Source: JAKLIN01 sp964544395 (GTDB taxonomy: Archaea; Nanobdellota; Nanobdellia; Pacearchaeales; GW2011-AR1). Taken from it: 57,291 bases of DNA. This document shows positions 1-7,581 of the stretch, piece after piece (the stretch's first letter is position 1; the number at the start of each line of letters is the position of its first letter). Position numbers and translations under genes: made by a program. The notes beneath the pieces were generated by a model, which ran no database searches, was not told where the DNA came from, and was given only the letters and a program-made list of their open reading frames with translations. The stretch spans positions 1 to 57,291 of the forward strand of contig CAZJAO010000003.1 of the NCBI GenBank assembly GCA_964544395.1. Direction: 5' to 3'.

Positions 1-28
1 TTGCTTCTTTTGCAAAATCTAAAACCAT
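1..28 (-). CDS. 5' end of an unidentified gene running off the left edge
   Basis: A minus-strand ATG at 28 opens a frame reading MVLDFAKEA before the window ends. A GGAGG ribosome-binding sequence (43-47, minus strand) lies 14 nt upstream, a somewhat long spacing, and a strong TATA-like box lies at 83-94. Nine codons are too few to identify a product. The promoter, SD and ATG series is the only support. Confidence 0.35.
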
Positions 29-82
29 TTTTCTTTTTTTGTCCTCCTTTCAATAATTGTTTTTGCTAGTTTTTTGCGAAAA

Positions 83-94
83 GTTTATATATTT
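83..94 (-). promoter_or_regulatory. TATA box for the partial left-edge gene
   Basis: The minus strand reads AAATATATAAAC, a good archaeal TATA box. Transcription would start about 25 nt downstream, near position 60, leaving a leader of roughly 30 nt that contains the GGAGG at 43-47. This would be one of the few genes here with a leadered, SD-type mRNA. Confidence 0.45.
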
Positions 95-122
95 CGCATA
101 TTTCTAGCTATTTATAGAAAAA

Positions 123-191
123 GAGCGCCTCACAAAATAATCTAATTCAATCTACTTGATGTTTGAATTAAATTAAAGAAATGAGGCACTC
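123..191. repeat. 69-bp nested inverted-repeat element
   Basis: The outer arms GAGCGCCTCA (123-132) and TGAGGCACTC (182-191) pair at 9 of 10 positions. Inside them TAATTCAA and TTGAATTA form a second 8-bp stem. On the minus strand the outer stem is followed by a T-rich run (CTCTTTTTCT), so it could terminate the GNAT locus just upstream. It could also be a small MITE-like element. I see no clear target-site duplication. Confidence 0.5.
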
Positions 192-219
192 CTTATTTTT
201 AAATTCTTCTGTAATTTTT

Positions 220-645
220 CTACAAATTCACATAAAATTCGTAATATTTATGCCCTTTGTAAATCCCTTCTTTATTTTTCTTTGAAAATCCTAATCCCTC
301 ATAAAATCTCAAAAGATTATATTTATGAAAAGAATTTACGATTAGTTTTTTACATTGATTCTTAATAGCATAACCTTTTGCAAATTCAATTAATTCTTTA
401 CCAAAACCCTTGTGTTGATTATTTAAGTCTACAGAAATAGTTTCTATAGCACATTGACGGTTCTCTTTCAACATTATACAAATAGCCCCAATTATTTTGC
501 CCTTTTCTCTAAGAATAAAATAATTATAGAGATGTTTTTTTATCTAGGATTCTGTATCCCACTTAAATTTTGGCATATCAATGTGAAATAAACTATTTAA
601 CGAAACAATAATCGGTATATCATCTTCGTTTGCTCTAATAATCAT
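220..645 (-). pseudogene. GNAT-family N-acetyltransferase interrupted by one in-frame TAG
   Basis: Reading from ATG at 645 gives one continuous GNAT-like frame of 141 codons to the stop at 220, broken only by TAG at 544-546 (codon 34). Before it the protein reads MIIRANEDDIPIIVSLNSLF. After it comes IKKHLYNYFILREKGKIIGA, followed by the acetyl-CoA binding region (HKGFGKELIEFA) and the C-terminal half with FYEGLGF. The stop stands where related proteins often carry Trp, so a TGG to TAG change is the simplest explanation. An internal ATG at 474 would give only an 84-residue C-terminal piece lacking the first strands. GNAT enzymes transfer acetyl groups to amines; the substrate cannot be told. 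TAG ends other genes here (gatA, apgM), so it is probably a true stop. Confidence 0.7.
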
Positions 646-683
646 AGAATATCTATTATTATCTTTTATTTAAATTAAATCAA

Positions 684-1361
684 TTAAGTAAATGGTTCGA
701 TAATCTTCGCATTAATTCCTTCTTCTTCGCAGAGTCTTACAAACTCTTCAGCGTCGGCCTTTGAGCCAATTAAGCCGCCATAATGCATAGGAATTGCAAG
801 ATTTGGTTTTATTATCTTTACTGCTTCCAAAGCTTCTTCAGGATTCATTGTATATTTCCCCCCAACAGGGATTAAAGCGATGAATTCCGTCCCTTGTTTC
901 TTGTGTCCAGTAAGCTTTTGCATTTCAGGGATAACATCCGTGTCCCCTGAATGATAGATTATAACGTCATCAACTTTTATTACATATCCTACCCAGCCCT
1001 CCTCTTTGGGATGAAAAGATTTATCGATATTATAAGCCGGAACAGCAGAGACTCTTATATTTCCAAAATCAAATTCTTTCCATGGTTCTATAATTTCAAT
1101 TTTAATCGGGACGTTAACTCGGACAATTTTGCTCTGGCAATCAGCAGTAATAACAATCCTTGTATTTGGTTTTACAATTTTGTTTATGTCTTCAAGATTG
1201 CAATGATCCGGATGACTGTGCGTTATTAAAATCAAATCAGCTTTTTCCAAATTTTCTCCATTCAAAGAATAAGGGTCAATGTAAATTACTTTTTCATCAG
1301 AACTCTTTATCATAAAACTGGCATGGCCAAGCCACTTCAAAATTATTTTCCCAATATTCAT
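684..1361 (-). CDS. metallo-beta-lactamase-fold metal-dependent hydrolase (UlaG/UPF0173-like)
   Basis: This 225-aa protein has the MBL-fold metal motif HSHPDH at residues 48-53, an opening GHASFMI strand, the YHSGDTD metal-bridging Asp region, and a late MHYGG histidine. That pattern is typical of the UlaG/UPF0173 branch, whose members hydrolyse phosphodiester or lactone bonds, mostly with unknown physiological substrates. A TATA-like box (TTTAAAAATA, minus strand, about 1382-1391) lies about 25 nt before the ATG, suggesting a leaderless mRNA. It stands alone between the broken GNAT and gatA, so context gives no substrate. Confidence 0.8.
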   Translation of the reverse strand: MNIGKIILKWLGHASFMIKSSDEKVIYIDPYSLNGENLEKADLILITHSHPDHCNLEDINKIVKPNTRIVITADCQSKIVRVNVPIKIEIIEPWKEFDFGNIRVSAVPAYNIDKSFHPKEEGWVGYVIKVDDVIIYHSGDTDVIPEMQKLTGHKKQGTEFIALIPVGGKYTMNPEEALEAVKIIKPNLAIPMHYGGLIGSKADAEEFVRLCEEEGINAKIIEPFT

Positions 1362-1416
1362 TTCTGAAAAAACAAGTGGTTATTTTTAAAGATTATTATA
1401 AAATTATTATATTCAA

Positions 1417-1464
1417 TTTCCTATTGGGATGCTGGAACTTGTAAGGACCTGCAGGAGGTTCTAC
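1417..1464. repeat. paired intergenic element, copy 1 (possible structured RNA)
   Basis: This block matches 36440-36486 at most positions over about 47 nt, with mainly C/T and A/G differences. The shared core is GATGCTGGAA, then a variable segment, then GCAGGAGGTTC. The UGGAAC arm can pair with GUUCUA; in the other copy the partners are UGGAAU/GUUCCA, so pairing is kept while bases change. This copy starts at the gatA stop codon. A plus-strand TATA-like box (about 1392-1404) could also transcribe it in the other direction. Confidence 0.55.
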
Positions 1465-2783
1465 ATTTCGAAGGCATGTGCAATTTGAAGCATTTTCTGT
1501 TCTTGAAATTTGTCGCACATGATTTGTATTCCCACAGGAATTCCACTGATTTTACCGACGGGAACGCTGATAGAACAATTGCCTGCAAGGTTTGACGGAG
1601 CTGTAAGAGCATCATATTCATACATTTCTTTTACAGAAATCTGGGTGCCAATTTTATGCGGCAATTTTGGAACAGTTGCGGAAACTATGCAGTCCACTTT
1701 CTTGAAAATCTCTGAGAATTCTTTTTCAATAAGATTTTTTATTTTCAATGCCTGATGATAATATCTTCCTCCGTGTTCTGCTCTCGAAATTTCACTTCCT
1801 CCAAGAATTCTCCTTAAAACTTCCGCGCCTGCCGCATCTTCAATTCTTTTTCCAAATCTTCTTCCGTCCAATTTTCTTGTGCCTGAAAAAAATTCAACAT
1901 AAACAAGGGGATAATAAGTTTCAATTGCCAAATCAATGTTCTTGACTTTTATATTTTCAGTTTTCAGGTTATATTTTTTAGCAATCTCATCAATTTTCTT
2001 TTTTATCAAATTTTGTATTTCTTTATTTTGAATTTCAAAATCCAAAATTCCAATAACAAAGTTCTTTGGAGATTTTTGAATTTCATTCATCTTTATTTCT
2101 TCTGAATGCTGTGAAATTGAATCTTTTTCATCTCTTCCTTTAATCACGCTTAACAACAATCCTGCATCTTCAACACTATTTGCAAGAGTTCCGATTTGAT
2201 CTAAGCTCATCGACAAATCAATCAGGCCATATCTTGAAACAGAAGAGTAAGTTGGCTTGATTCCAACAACACCACAATGTGAAGCAGGATTCCTTATACT
2301 TCCTCCCGTATCCGTTCCCAAGGCCATGTCGCAAAATCCAGCTGCAACAGAAACAGCACTTCCACTTGAAGAGCCGCCCGGAATTAACTCTAATTGTCTT
2401 GGATTTCTTGTAGGTCCGAATGCACTAGTCTCACCACTGCTTCCCGATGCGAATTCATCCATATTAGTCATCCCTATTATAATTCCATCTTCGTTTCTAA
2501 TTTTTTCAATCGCAGTTGCATCATAAGGAGCACGATAATTCTCAAGAGTCTTGGAACCGCATGAAGTAATTTCGCCCTTGACGTTAATACAAGATTTTAC
2601 TGCAATAATCTTTCCCGCAAGTTTACCTGCCTTTCCAGATTTTATTTTTCTGTCAACTTCTTCAGCTTCCTTCAAAAGTTGTTTTTCATCTCGAACATGA
2701 ATGAAAGCATTGATTTTCTTGCCTTGCTTGTCATTCTGTTTTATTTCATCGAGGTACCCAAGCAATTTTGATACTGTTGTCAT
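1461..2783 (-). CDS. gatA: Asp/Glu-tRNA amidotransferase subunit A
   Basis: The 440-aa amidase-family subunit of GatCAB releases ammonia from glutamine (or asparagine) to amidate Asp-tRNA(Asn) or Glu-tRNA(Gln). The catalytic triad is visible: Lys63 (AVKSC), the cis-Ser in the GGSSSGSA loop at 137-143, and nucleophile Ser162 (DTGGSIRNP). The length is slightly short for GatA (usually about 475-490). Its ATG overlaps the stop of the upstream Nudix gene (ATGA), and gatC precedes that gene, so gatC-nudix-gatA is an operon. gatB is apart, at 10.2 kb. With aspS next door, formation of Asn-tRNA(Asn) is the likely role, since GatDE is also present for Gln. Confidence 0.95.
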   Translation of the reverse strand: MTTVSKLLGYLDEIKQNDKQGKKINAFIHVRDEKQLLKEAEEVDRKIKSGKAGKLAGKIIAVKSCINVKGEITSCGSKTLENYRAPYDATAIEKIRNEDGIIIGMTNMDEFASGSSGETSAFGPTRNPRQLELIPGGSSSGSAVSVAAGFCDMALGTDTGGSIRNPASHCGVVGIKPTYSSVSRYGLIDLSMSLDQIGTLANSVEDAGLLLSVIKGRDEKDSISQHSEEIKMNEIQKSPKNFVIGILDFEIQNKEIQNLIKKKIDEIAKKYNLKTENIKVKNIDLAIETYYPLVYVEFFSGTRKLDGRRFGKRIEDAAGAEVLRRILGGSEISRAEHGGRYYHQALKIKNLIEKEFSEIFKKVDCIVSATVPKLPHKIGTQISVKEMYEYDALTAPSNLAGNCSISVPVGKISGIPVGIQIMCDKFQEQKMLQIAHAFEM

Positions 2784-3178
2784 TTTATTTCTCCCCTTTC
2801 AATTAGGGATTTTATATTTGGTGTAACTTCATACTTACCTTCTCTTATATCATCAATATTTAACCATTTTATTTCGTCTACTTCATACCCAGGCTTTAGG
2901 TCTTTATTTTTTAATTTAGCCAAAAAATGATGTAATTCTATTGTCAAAAATTTATCTGGCCTATCAATAGTTAAAGTAGACAATTTCTTTAATAAAATAA
3001 TTTCACCATTAATTTCTTGTTTTACTTCTCTATTACAAGCATCTTCCAAACTCTCCCCAAATTCAACTTTTCCACCGAGAATCTTATATAAATTATCATC
3101 ATCTTTAATTAGCAATAATTTTCCATCTTCAATTATTACAGGACCAGAGACCAACACTCTTTCCGTTGTTATTCCCAT
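2780..3178 (-). CDS. Nudix hydrolase
   Basis: The 132-aa protein carries a Nudix box beginning GKVEFGESLEDACNREVKQE: Gly, five residues, Glu, seven residues, then REV and the catalytic Glu, with Gln replacing the first Glu of the usual EE pair. Nudix enzymes cleave nucleoside diphosphates linked to another group; the substrate is not readable here. It overlaps gatC upstream by 10 nt and gatA downstream by 3 nt, so the three are translationally coupled. No known role links it to tRNA amidation. Housekeeping of damaged nucleotides is only a guess. Confidence 0.88.
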   Translation of the reverse strand: MGITTERVLVSGPVIIEDGKLLLIKDDDNLYKILGGKVEFGESLEDACNREVKQEINGEIILLKKLSTLTIDRPDKFLTIELHHFLAKLKNKDLKPGYEVDEIKWLNIDDIREGKYEVTPNIKSLIERGEIK

Positions 3179-3432
3179 TTCTTCTTCTCCGCTAAAATGA
3201 AATCTCCGCTTTTATTTGGTGCATTCTCAAATATTATCTTCTTGAAATCATTATCGCATTCCTCCCCCTTACCTTCAATTCTCTCAAATTCTTTTCGTCT
3301 TACATTAGGTTCTTCTTCAGAAACTTTTACTCTAGATATTTTATCTGAAAAAGAATCAATCAGCTTCTTGGCTTCCTTTCTTATCCGTTCTTTTTCTTCT
3401 TCAGAGATATTATGAAATAAAAAATCTTCCAT
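3169..3432 (-). CDS. gatC: GatC-like amidotransferase subunit
   Basis: This short, charged protein begins with a helical segment (SEEEKERIRKEAKKLIDSF) and ends with FENAPNKSGDF and a basic tail, like the NAP...F-x-(V)PK end of GatC. GatC bridges GatA and GatB and stabilises the complex. Position two genes before gatA supports the call. An ATG at 3450 is in frame, but GGAGGAG (3442-3448, minus) sits about 9 nt before the ATG at 3432, so I prefer 3432 (87 aa). Sequence similarity is weak and the family is short, so a divergent non-GatC protein is possible. Confidence 0.6.
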   Translation of the reverse strand: MEDFLFHNISEEEKERIRKEAKKLIDSFSDKISRVKVSEEEPNVRRKEFERIEGKGEECDNDFKKIIFENAPNKSGDFILAEKKKWE

Positions 3433-3448
3433 TATGCAAAACTCCTCC

Positions 3449-3465
3449 ATTCAGCTTTGCTGAAT
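3449..3465 (-). promoter_or_regulatory. hairpin next to the gatC ribosome-binding site
   Basis: ATTCAGC and GCTGAAT form a perfect 7-bp stem with a 3-nt loop directly upstream of the GGAGGAG that serves gatC. Its position in the leader suggests influence on translation start, or a terminator/attenuator role. Nothing in the sequence tells which. Confidence 0.4.
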
Positions 3466-3499
3466 ATTAACAAACTCCTATTTGCGACATTTTGTATCC

Positions 3500-3520
3500 T
3501 GAAAAATTGAAGATTTTTCA
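3500..3520 (-). terminator. hairpin downstream of the 109-aa hypothetical gene
   Basis: TGAAAAAT and ATTTTTCA form a perfect 8-bp stem around a 5-nt loop, 30 nt past the stop of the gene at 3552-3881. It may end that transcript or fold the leader of the gatC operon, whose promoter must lie in the same interval. Confidence 0.4.
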
Positions 3521-3551
3521 TTATGATTTTATGTTATTGATATTTATAAGA

Positions 3552-3881
3552 TTATTTAGAGAGAGGCAAAGATTCTTCATACACTTTAGGCGCGTTAAAG
3601 ACCCTTAAAAATATCTCATCATAACTTAAACTGCTCGCGTTATTCTTGTCATAAAGTTCGCCATATTTTGCTCCAAATTTTGCAATAAATTCTTCTTCTG
3701 CTCTTTTTGGTTCGATCTTCACCCCTAATCTTCTTGATTCCATAAATCGGTATTCCATAATCAATCTCGCCTGAATAACATTCCTTTCACCCATGTGGGA
3801 AACTAATTCCTTGAAAAAACACCATTCACTATCGCAGGCCGAATCCTTTCCCAACTCTTCTATTCTTTCCAGGCTAATCAT
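3552..3881 (-). CDS. hypothetical protein, 109 aa
   Basis: I do not recognise this protein. It is soluble, mixed charge and largely helical by composition, with SACDSEWCFF near residue 15 as its only cysteine-bearing stretch. It has no signal peptide or membrane segment. It is transcribed in the same direction as the gatC operon but is separated by about 100 nt holding two hairpins. The promoter should be in the AT-rich 3882-3930 interval. Confidence 0.6.
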   Translation of the reverse strand: MISLERIEELGKDSACDSEWCFFKELVSHMGERNVIQARLIMEYRFMESRRLGVKIEPKRAEEEFIAKFGAKYGELYDKNNASSLSYDEIFLRVFNAPKVYEESLPLSK

Positions 3882-3968
3882 AAATTCCAGAAAAAATCAC
3901 CTCTATTTAAAATTAATTATAATAAAATAAAAAAGAAAAAACCCCACCTGCTAAAATAAAATAAAGAA

Positions 3969-4115
3969 TTAATATCCGTAATCGTCGCCTTCAGTGCTGT
4001 CGTCAGAAGTATCTTCTTCTACTTCATCATCACTCGTATCTTCATTTTCATCTGTTTCTTCTTCTGCGTCATCACTTACAGCTTCATCTTCTTCAATTTT
4101 TTTGTTGTTTTTCAT
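3969..4115 (-). CDS. small, strongly acidic protein, 48 aa
   Basis: A minus-strand ORF runs from ATG at 4115 to TAA at 3969. It begins MKNNKKIEEDEAVSDDAEEE and ends GDDYGY; more than half of the residues are Asp, Glu or Ser. A very strong SD (AAAGGAGGAGG) lies about 6 nt before the ATG, rare in this mostly leaderless genome, so the frame is probably translated. Downstream, a GGGGTTTTTTC tract makes a likely terminator. It is disordered by composition; function unknown. A longer serine-rich plus-strand frame here is only its antisense image. Confidence 0.6.
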   Translation of the reverse strand: MKNNKKIEEDEAVSDDAEEETDENEDTSDDEVEEDTSDDSTEGDDYGY

Positions 4116-4172
4116 TGCGAATCCTCCTCCTTTAAGGATAATGCTACTAATTCCCGTCCTTTTTAAATTTTT

Positions 4173-5471
4173 TTATGGTGTTAATCTATCACGATCACGA
4201 GGGAACATCGTCGCTTCCTTGACGTTATCAAGCCCGCAAATTTGCTGAGTCAGTCTTTCCAAACCAATGCTCCATCCTGCATGAGGGGGCGCACCATATC
4301 TGAAACTGTCAATATAATCCTTGAAATTGCTCGGATTTAGACCTTTTGTCTTTATTCTCTTTGTCAGCAATTCAGGAAGATGAATTCTTTGTCCTCCAGA
4401 AGAAATTTCAACTCCAAGATAAAGGGCATCAAAACCCTCGCTTGTCTTTGAATCTGCTTTTTCATCTTTAGGCATGATATAAAATGGCTTTAATGAAGAA
4501 GGCCATGAATATGTGAAGACAATATCTCCCTTGTACATAGCACAAAGCTTTCTTTCTTCTTCTGGTGTGAAATCCTCTCCGACTTTTCCGCCGGCTTTTT
4601 TTATTGCATCTTCATAGCTAAGATAAATTCCTTTTGGGACTCTCAAATCTTTGACATCAAGCTCTTTTAACTCATCTTTGCATTTTTCTAGGACTTTTTT
4701 TACAATAAACTCAACAACCTCTTCAAGCTCTTTCATAATGCCCATTTGATCTCTGAATGCAACTTCAATATCCATTTGTCTTATTTCATTAATATGTCTC
4801 GGAGTGTTATGCTTTTCAGCCCTCCATACAGGGGTAATCATGAATGTCTTCTCCATGGAACATGCAATCATCTGTTTGTATAATTGCGGGGATTGTGCAA
4901 GATAAGCTTTCTTTTCAAAATATTGAACAGGGAATAATTCTGTTCCGCCTTCGGAAGCGGCAGAGATTATGCAAGGAGGCTGCATTTCCAAGAATCCTTT
5001 GTTGTAAAAATGTTCTCTGAAAGAATTTGCAATTACATTTTGTATTCTAAAAATTGACTGAACTCTTTTTCTATGAAAATCCAAAAATCGGTAATCCAAT
5101 CTTTTTGAAATTTCTGTTTTTGAAAAATCAGAAACATCAATTGGCAGATTGTCTGCAGAATTAAGAACTTCAATTTTTTCAGGGATAATTTCTTTTCCCC
5201 CTGGAGCTTGCTTAGATTCTTTAACAGTTCCCTTGACGTAGATAACAGATTCTCTTGAGATTTTATCAATCATCTCAAAGATTTTTGCATCAGTCTTTTC
5301 CTTTACAGCAGTAACCTGAACAACCCCACTAATATCTCTAAGCAAGAGGAATTTTATCTTTCCTAATTCTCTTGTGTTGCTAACCCAACCGGCACATGAG
5401 ACTTCCTTAGAACTCTTCTTGAAAATATCTCCGATAGGACTGATTTCCTTTTCTAGTTTCTCCAAATCCAT
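4173..5471 (-). CDS. aspS: aspartyl-tRNA synthetase, archaeal type
   Basis: The 432-aa class II synthetase charges tRNA(Asp) with aspartate, and tRNA(Asn) too if non-discriminating. An N-terminal OB-fold anticodon domain (residues about 20-110) is followed by the catalytic domain with motif 2 (TPVWRAEKHNTPRHINEIRQ) and motif 3 (GWSIGLERLTQQI), ending in the family-typical PRDRDRLTP. Length is normal for archaeal AspRS. A TATA-like box at 5491-5500 sits 25 nt before the ATG, so the mRNA is leaderless. Because gatCAB lies beside it, an indirect Asn-tRNA route is plausible, but I cannot read discrimination from the sequence. Confidence 0.95.
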   Translation of the reverse strand: MDLEKLEKEISPIGDIFKKSSKEVSCAGWVSNTRELGKIKFLLLRDISGVVQVTAVKEKTDAKIFEMIDKISRESVIYVKGTVKESKQAPGGKEIIPEKIEVLNSADNLPIDVSDFSKTEISKRLDYRFLDFHRKRVQSIFRIQNVIANSFREHFYNKGFLEMQPPCIISAASEGGTELFPVQYFEKKAYLAQSPQLYKQMIACSMEKTFMITPVWRAEKHNTPRHINEIRQMDIEVAFRDQMGIMKELEEVVEFIVKKVLEKCKDELKELDVKDLRVPKGIYLSYEDAIKKAGGKVGEDFTPEEERKLCAMYKGDIVFTYSWPSSLKPFYIMPKDEKADSKTSEGFDALYLGVEISSGGQRIHLPELLTKRIKTKGLNPSNFKDYIDSFRYGAPPHAGWSIGLERLTQQICGLDNVKEATMFPRDRDRLTP

Positions 5472-5490
5472 TCAAATTAAAGATAAGAAC

Positions 5491-5526
5491 TATATTTAAA
5501 ATTAATTATGATTAAATTTTTAAACA
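5491..5526. promoter_or_regulatory. divergent promoters for aspS and ppa
   Basis: Two TATA-like boxes lie back to back: TTTAAATATA on the minus strand (5491-5500), 25 nt before the aspS ATG, and AATTTTTAAACA on the plus strand (5515-5526), about 26 nt before the ppa ATG. Spacing predicts leaderless or near-leaderless mRNAs both ways. Confidence 0.5.
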
Positions 5527-5545
5527 AACTTCTTTAAAGGATTTG

Positions 5546-6082
5546 ATGGAAATGAAAAATGCTTGGCATGATGTTGAAGTAGGAGAAAAGAGCCCCGAAA
5601 TAATTAACGCTATAATTGAAATTCCAAAAGAGTCTCAGTTAAAATATGAATTCGATAAGAAAACAGGGTTATTGAAATTGGACCGTTTTCTCTATTCTTC
5701 AGTTCATTATCCAGGAGATTACGGATTTATTCCGCAAACATTATGGGAAGATAATGACCCTCTGGACGTAATTATCCTAACAGGAAAGCCGGTTTATCCA
5801 ATGACTCTTGCAAAAGTAAGAGTAATTGGTGTTTTGAGAATGATTGACAACAACGAGAAAGATGATAAGATAATTGCTGTATATGAGGGAGACCCTAGAT
5901 TCAAGGAGTTTCAAAATATTAAAGACATTCCTACCCATACAATAGAAGAATTAAGACATTTTTTTGAGACTTATAAAACTCTTCAAGGAAAAACTTGCAA
6001 GGTGCTGGAAGTTCTTGGAAAAGAAGAAGCATTCAAGGATGTAAAAAAAGCTCAAGAGAGGTATAATAAAGAGTTCAGATAA
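5546..6082 (+). CDS. ppa: inorganic pyrophosphatase (family I)
   Basis: It hydrolyses pyrophosphate from aminoacylation and polymerisation reactions to phosphate in the cytoplasm. The 178-aa protein shows the family I signature DNDPLDV with its metal-binding aspartates, and the active-site strand PGDYGFIPQT. I choose ATG at 5546; a TTG three bases earlier only adds one residue. AAAGG lies close upstream. It converges with gatE with no spacer and diverges from aspS, an apt partner since tRNA charging releases pyrophosphate. Confidence 0.95.
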   Translation: MEMKNAWHDVEVGEKSPEIINAIIEIPKESQLKYEFDKKTGLLKLDRFLYSSVHYPGDYGFIPQTLWEDNDPLDVIILTGKPVYPMTLAKVRVIGVLRMIDNNEKDDKIIAVYEGDPRFKEFQNIKDIPTHTIEELRHFFETYKTLQGKTCKVLEVLGKEEAFKDVKKAQERYNKEFR

Positions 6083-7537
6083 TTACTTGTACTTTTTGAT
6101 AATCTCCATGAGACTCTTAGCATCAATCTTTCCATGGAATTCTTTCATGAGCAAACCCATATAAGCATTGTCTGAAAGTCCCGGCTTTTCTTTTATCAAA
6201 TTTATGATTCTTTCTTCAACTTTTCCGGAATCATGCTCTTCGAATTTCAATGCATCTGCAAATTCAATTCCTTGGATAATCCTCTCCATTGTTTCCTTGA
6301 CTTGCCTATCTGTTATTTTTTTCTTCTGGACAGCTTCCAAAATTCCAACAACAATATCTTTATTGAGAATTTGATTAATTTTTTCTTCAGTTAAATCATT
6401 CTTAGATGCAAGTTCTCTGGGATAAAGGACTAAAATCTTAGCTACCAGCTCTGGATTTTTAATTACCTGTGTCAATTCTCTAAATTCTTCAACTTTTTTG
6501 TCTTTTAAGATCAAGCTTATTAGTTCTTCATGGAGATTGTATTTTTTCAGCTCACTTGATAATTCGGAAGAAAGTTTTGGCAAGGTTCTTTTTACATCAT
6601 CGATAAAATTTTTCTTGATTCTTAGCAAAGGCAAATCTGTCTCAGGATACATTCGCGAAGCGCCAGGCATTGGTCTCAGAAATTTAGTTGAACCATCTGG
6701 AAGAGCATTTCTTACTTGCGGTTCCATTTTTTCTTTTTTTCTGATTAATTCTCTTTCTCTCTCAATCTCGGAATTTATTGTCTTGATTATGAGTGCTGGT
6801 TCCTGAACGCCTTTAATTTCAACTCTTGTCCAACCAGTTTCCTTGATAGACATATTAACATCCTGTCTGATTGTCCCAATTCCTCTTTTTACATCACAGC
6901 TCCTCAAAATATCTCCAATATGCAAAGCAACTTCTTTTGCTTGCTCGGGATTTGAAATATCGGGAGATGTTGCGATTTCTATGAGGGGAATTCCAAGTCT
7001 GTCAAGTCGGTAAATTACTTCGTTTCCTTCGCTCTTGATTTCTCGTGCAGAATCTTCTTCAAGGCAGATAGTATCAATTCCAATTCTTCCATAGGCAGTA
7101 TCAACATGTCCCCTCTGTGCAATCAAAACAGTTCTTTGAAATCCTGAAGTATTGCTACCATTAATGACTGTTTTTCTCATTATCTGAGTTATAGGAATCA
7201 TTTTGCAATTAAGCAATAAGGCAACCTGCGTTGCAATCTTTAAAGAATCAGAATTAATTTCTCTAGGAGGAGATTCATCAAGTTCAATTAAACAGGTAGT
7301 GTCTTCATAACCTTGATAAACAAAATGCTTGTTCAAACCTGCTTGATATTTTGCAGCAATATCCACTTCGCCACCCTCTCCAGCCACGGCATGTAATTTT
7401 CTTTTTACAATAAAATCCGGTTCTTCACTTCTAAGAATAGAGGGACATTCGCAGAATAGTTTTTTGGTATTAAGCTGCTGATGAACTTCCAACCCACATT
7501 TTAATCCTAATTCAGAATAATTAAGTTTTTCAGGCAT
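6083..7537 (-). CDS. gatE: Glu-tRNA(Gln) amidotransferase subunit E, short form
   Basis: GatE binds Glu-tRNA(Gln), phosphorylates the glutamyl group and amidates it using ammonia from GatD. The N-terminal GatB/E cradle is clear: GLEVHQQLNTKKLFCECPS (Cys29, Cys31), YRLDRLGIPLIEIAT, and RPMPGASRMYPETD. The C-terminal helical and YqeY-like tail is present. At 484 aa it is far shorter than typical GatE (about 610-630). The loss is internal: residues near 262-280 go straight from the cradle helix to NALPDGSTKFLRPMPG, so the AspRS-like (GAD) insertion normally lying there is absent. A Fic gene separates it from gatD. Confidence 0.9.
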   Translation of the reverse strand: MPEKLNYSELGLKCGLEVHQQLNTKKLFCECPSILRSEEPDFIVKRKLHAVAGEGGEVDIAAKYQAGLNKHFVYQGYEDTTCLIELDESPPREINSDSLKIATQVALLLNCKMIPITQIMRKTVINGSNTSGFQRTVLIAQRGHVDTAYGRIGIDTICLEEDSAREIKSEGNEVIYRLDRLGIPLIEIATSPDISNPEQAKEVALHIGDILRSCDVKRGIGTIRQDVNMSIKETGWTRVEIKGVQEPALIIKTINSEIERERELIRKKEKMEPQVRNALPDGSTKFLRPMPGASRMYPETDLPLLRIKKNFIDDVKRTLPKLSSELSSELKKYNLHEELISLILKDKKVEEFRELTQVIKNPELVAKILVLYPRELASKNDLTEEKINQILNKDIVVGILEAVQKKKITDRQVKETMERIIQGIEFADALKFEEHDSGKVEERIINLIKEKPGLSDNAYMGLLMKEFHGKIDAKSLMEIIKKYK

Positions 7538-7581
7538 TAAGGTAAATAGAATGAGGATTTATTAATTTAAGGTGTCTAAAA

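Noticed and set aside
544..546. Amber codon as pyrrolysine or read-through
   Set aside because: GNAT enzymes are not known Pyl proteins, no pyl gene is in the window, and TAG is used as a plain stop for gatA and apgM.
2257..2526. Plus-strand 89-codon ORF opposite gatA
   Set aside because: It is a shadow of the strongly conserved amidase region, lacks a promoter or SD, and has no recognisable product.
3994..4248. Plus-strand serine-rich ORF of 84 codons
   Set aside because: It is the antisense image of the Asp/Glu-rich 48-aa frame, has no SD or promoter, and runs into the aspS 3' end.
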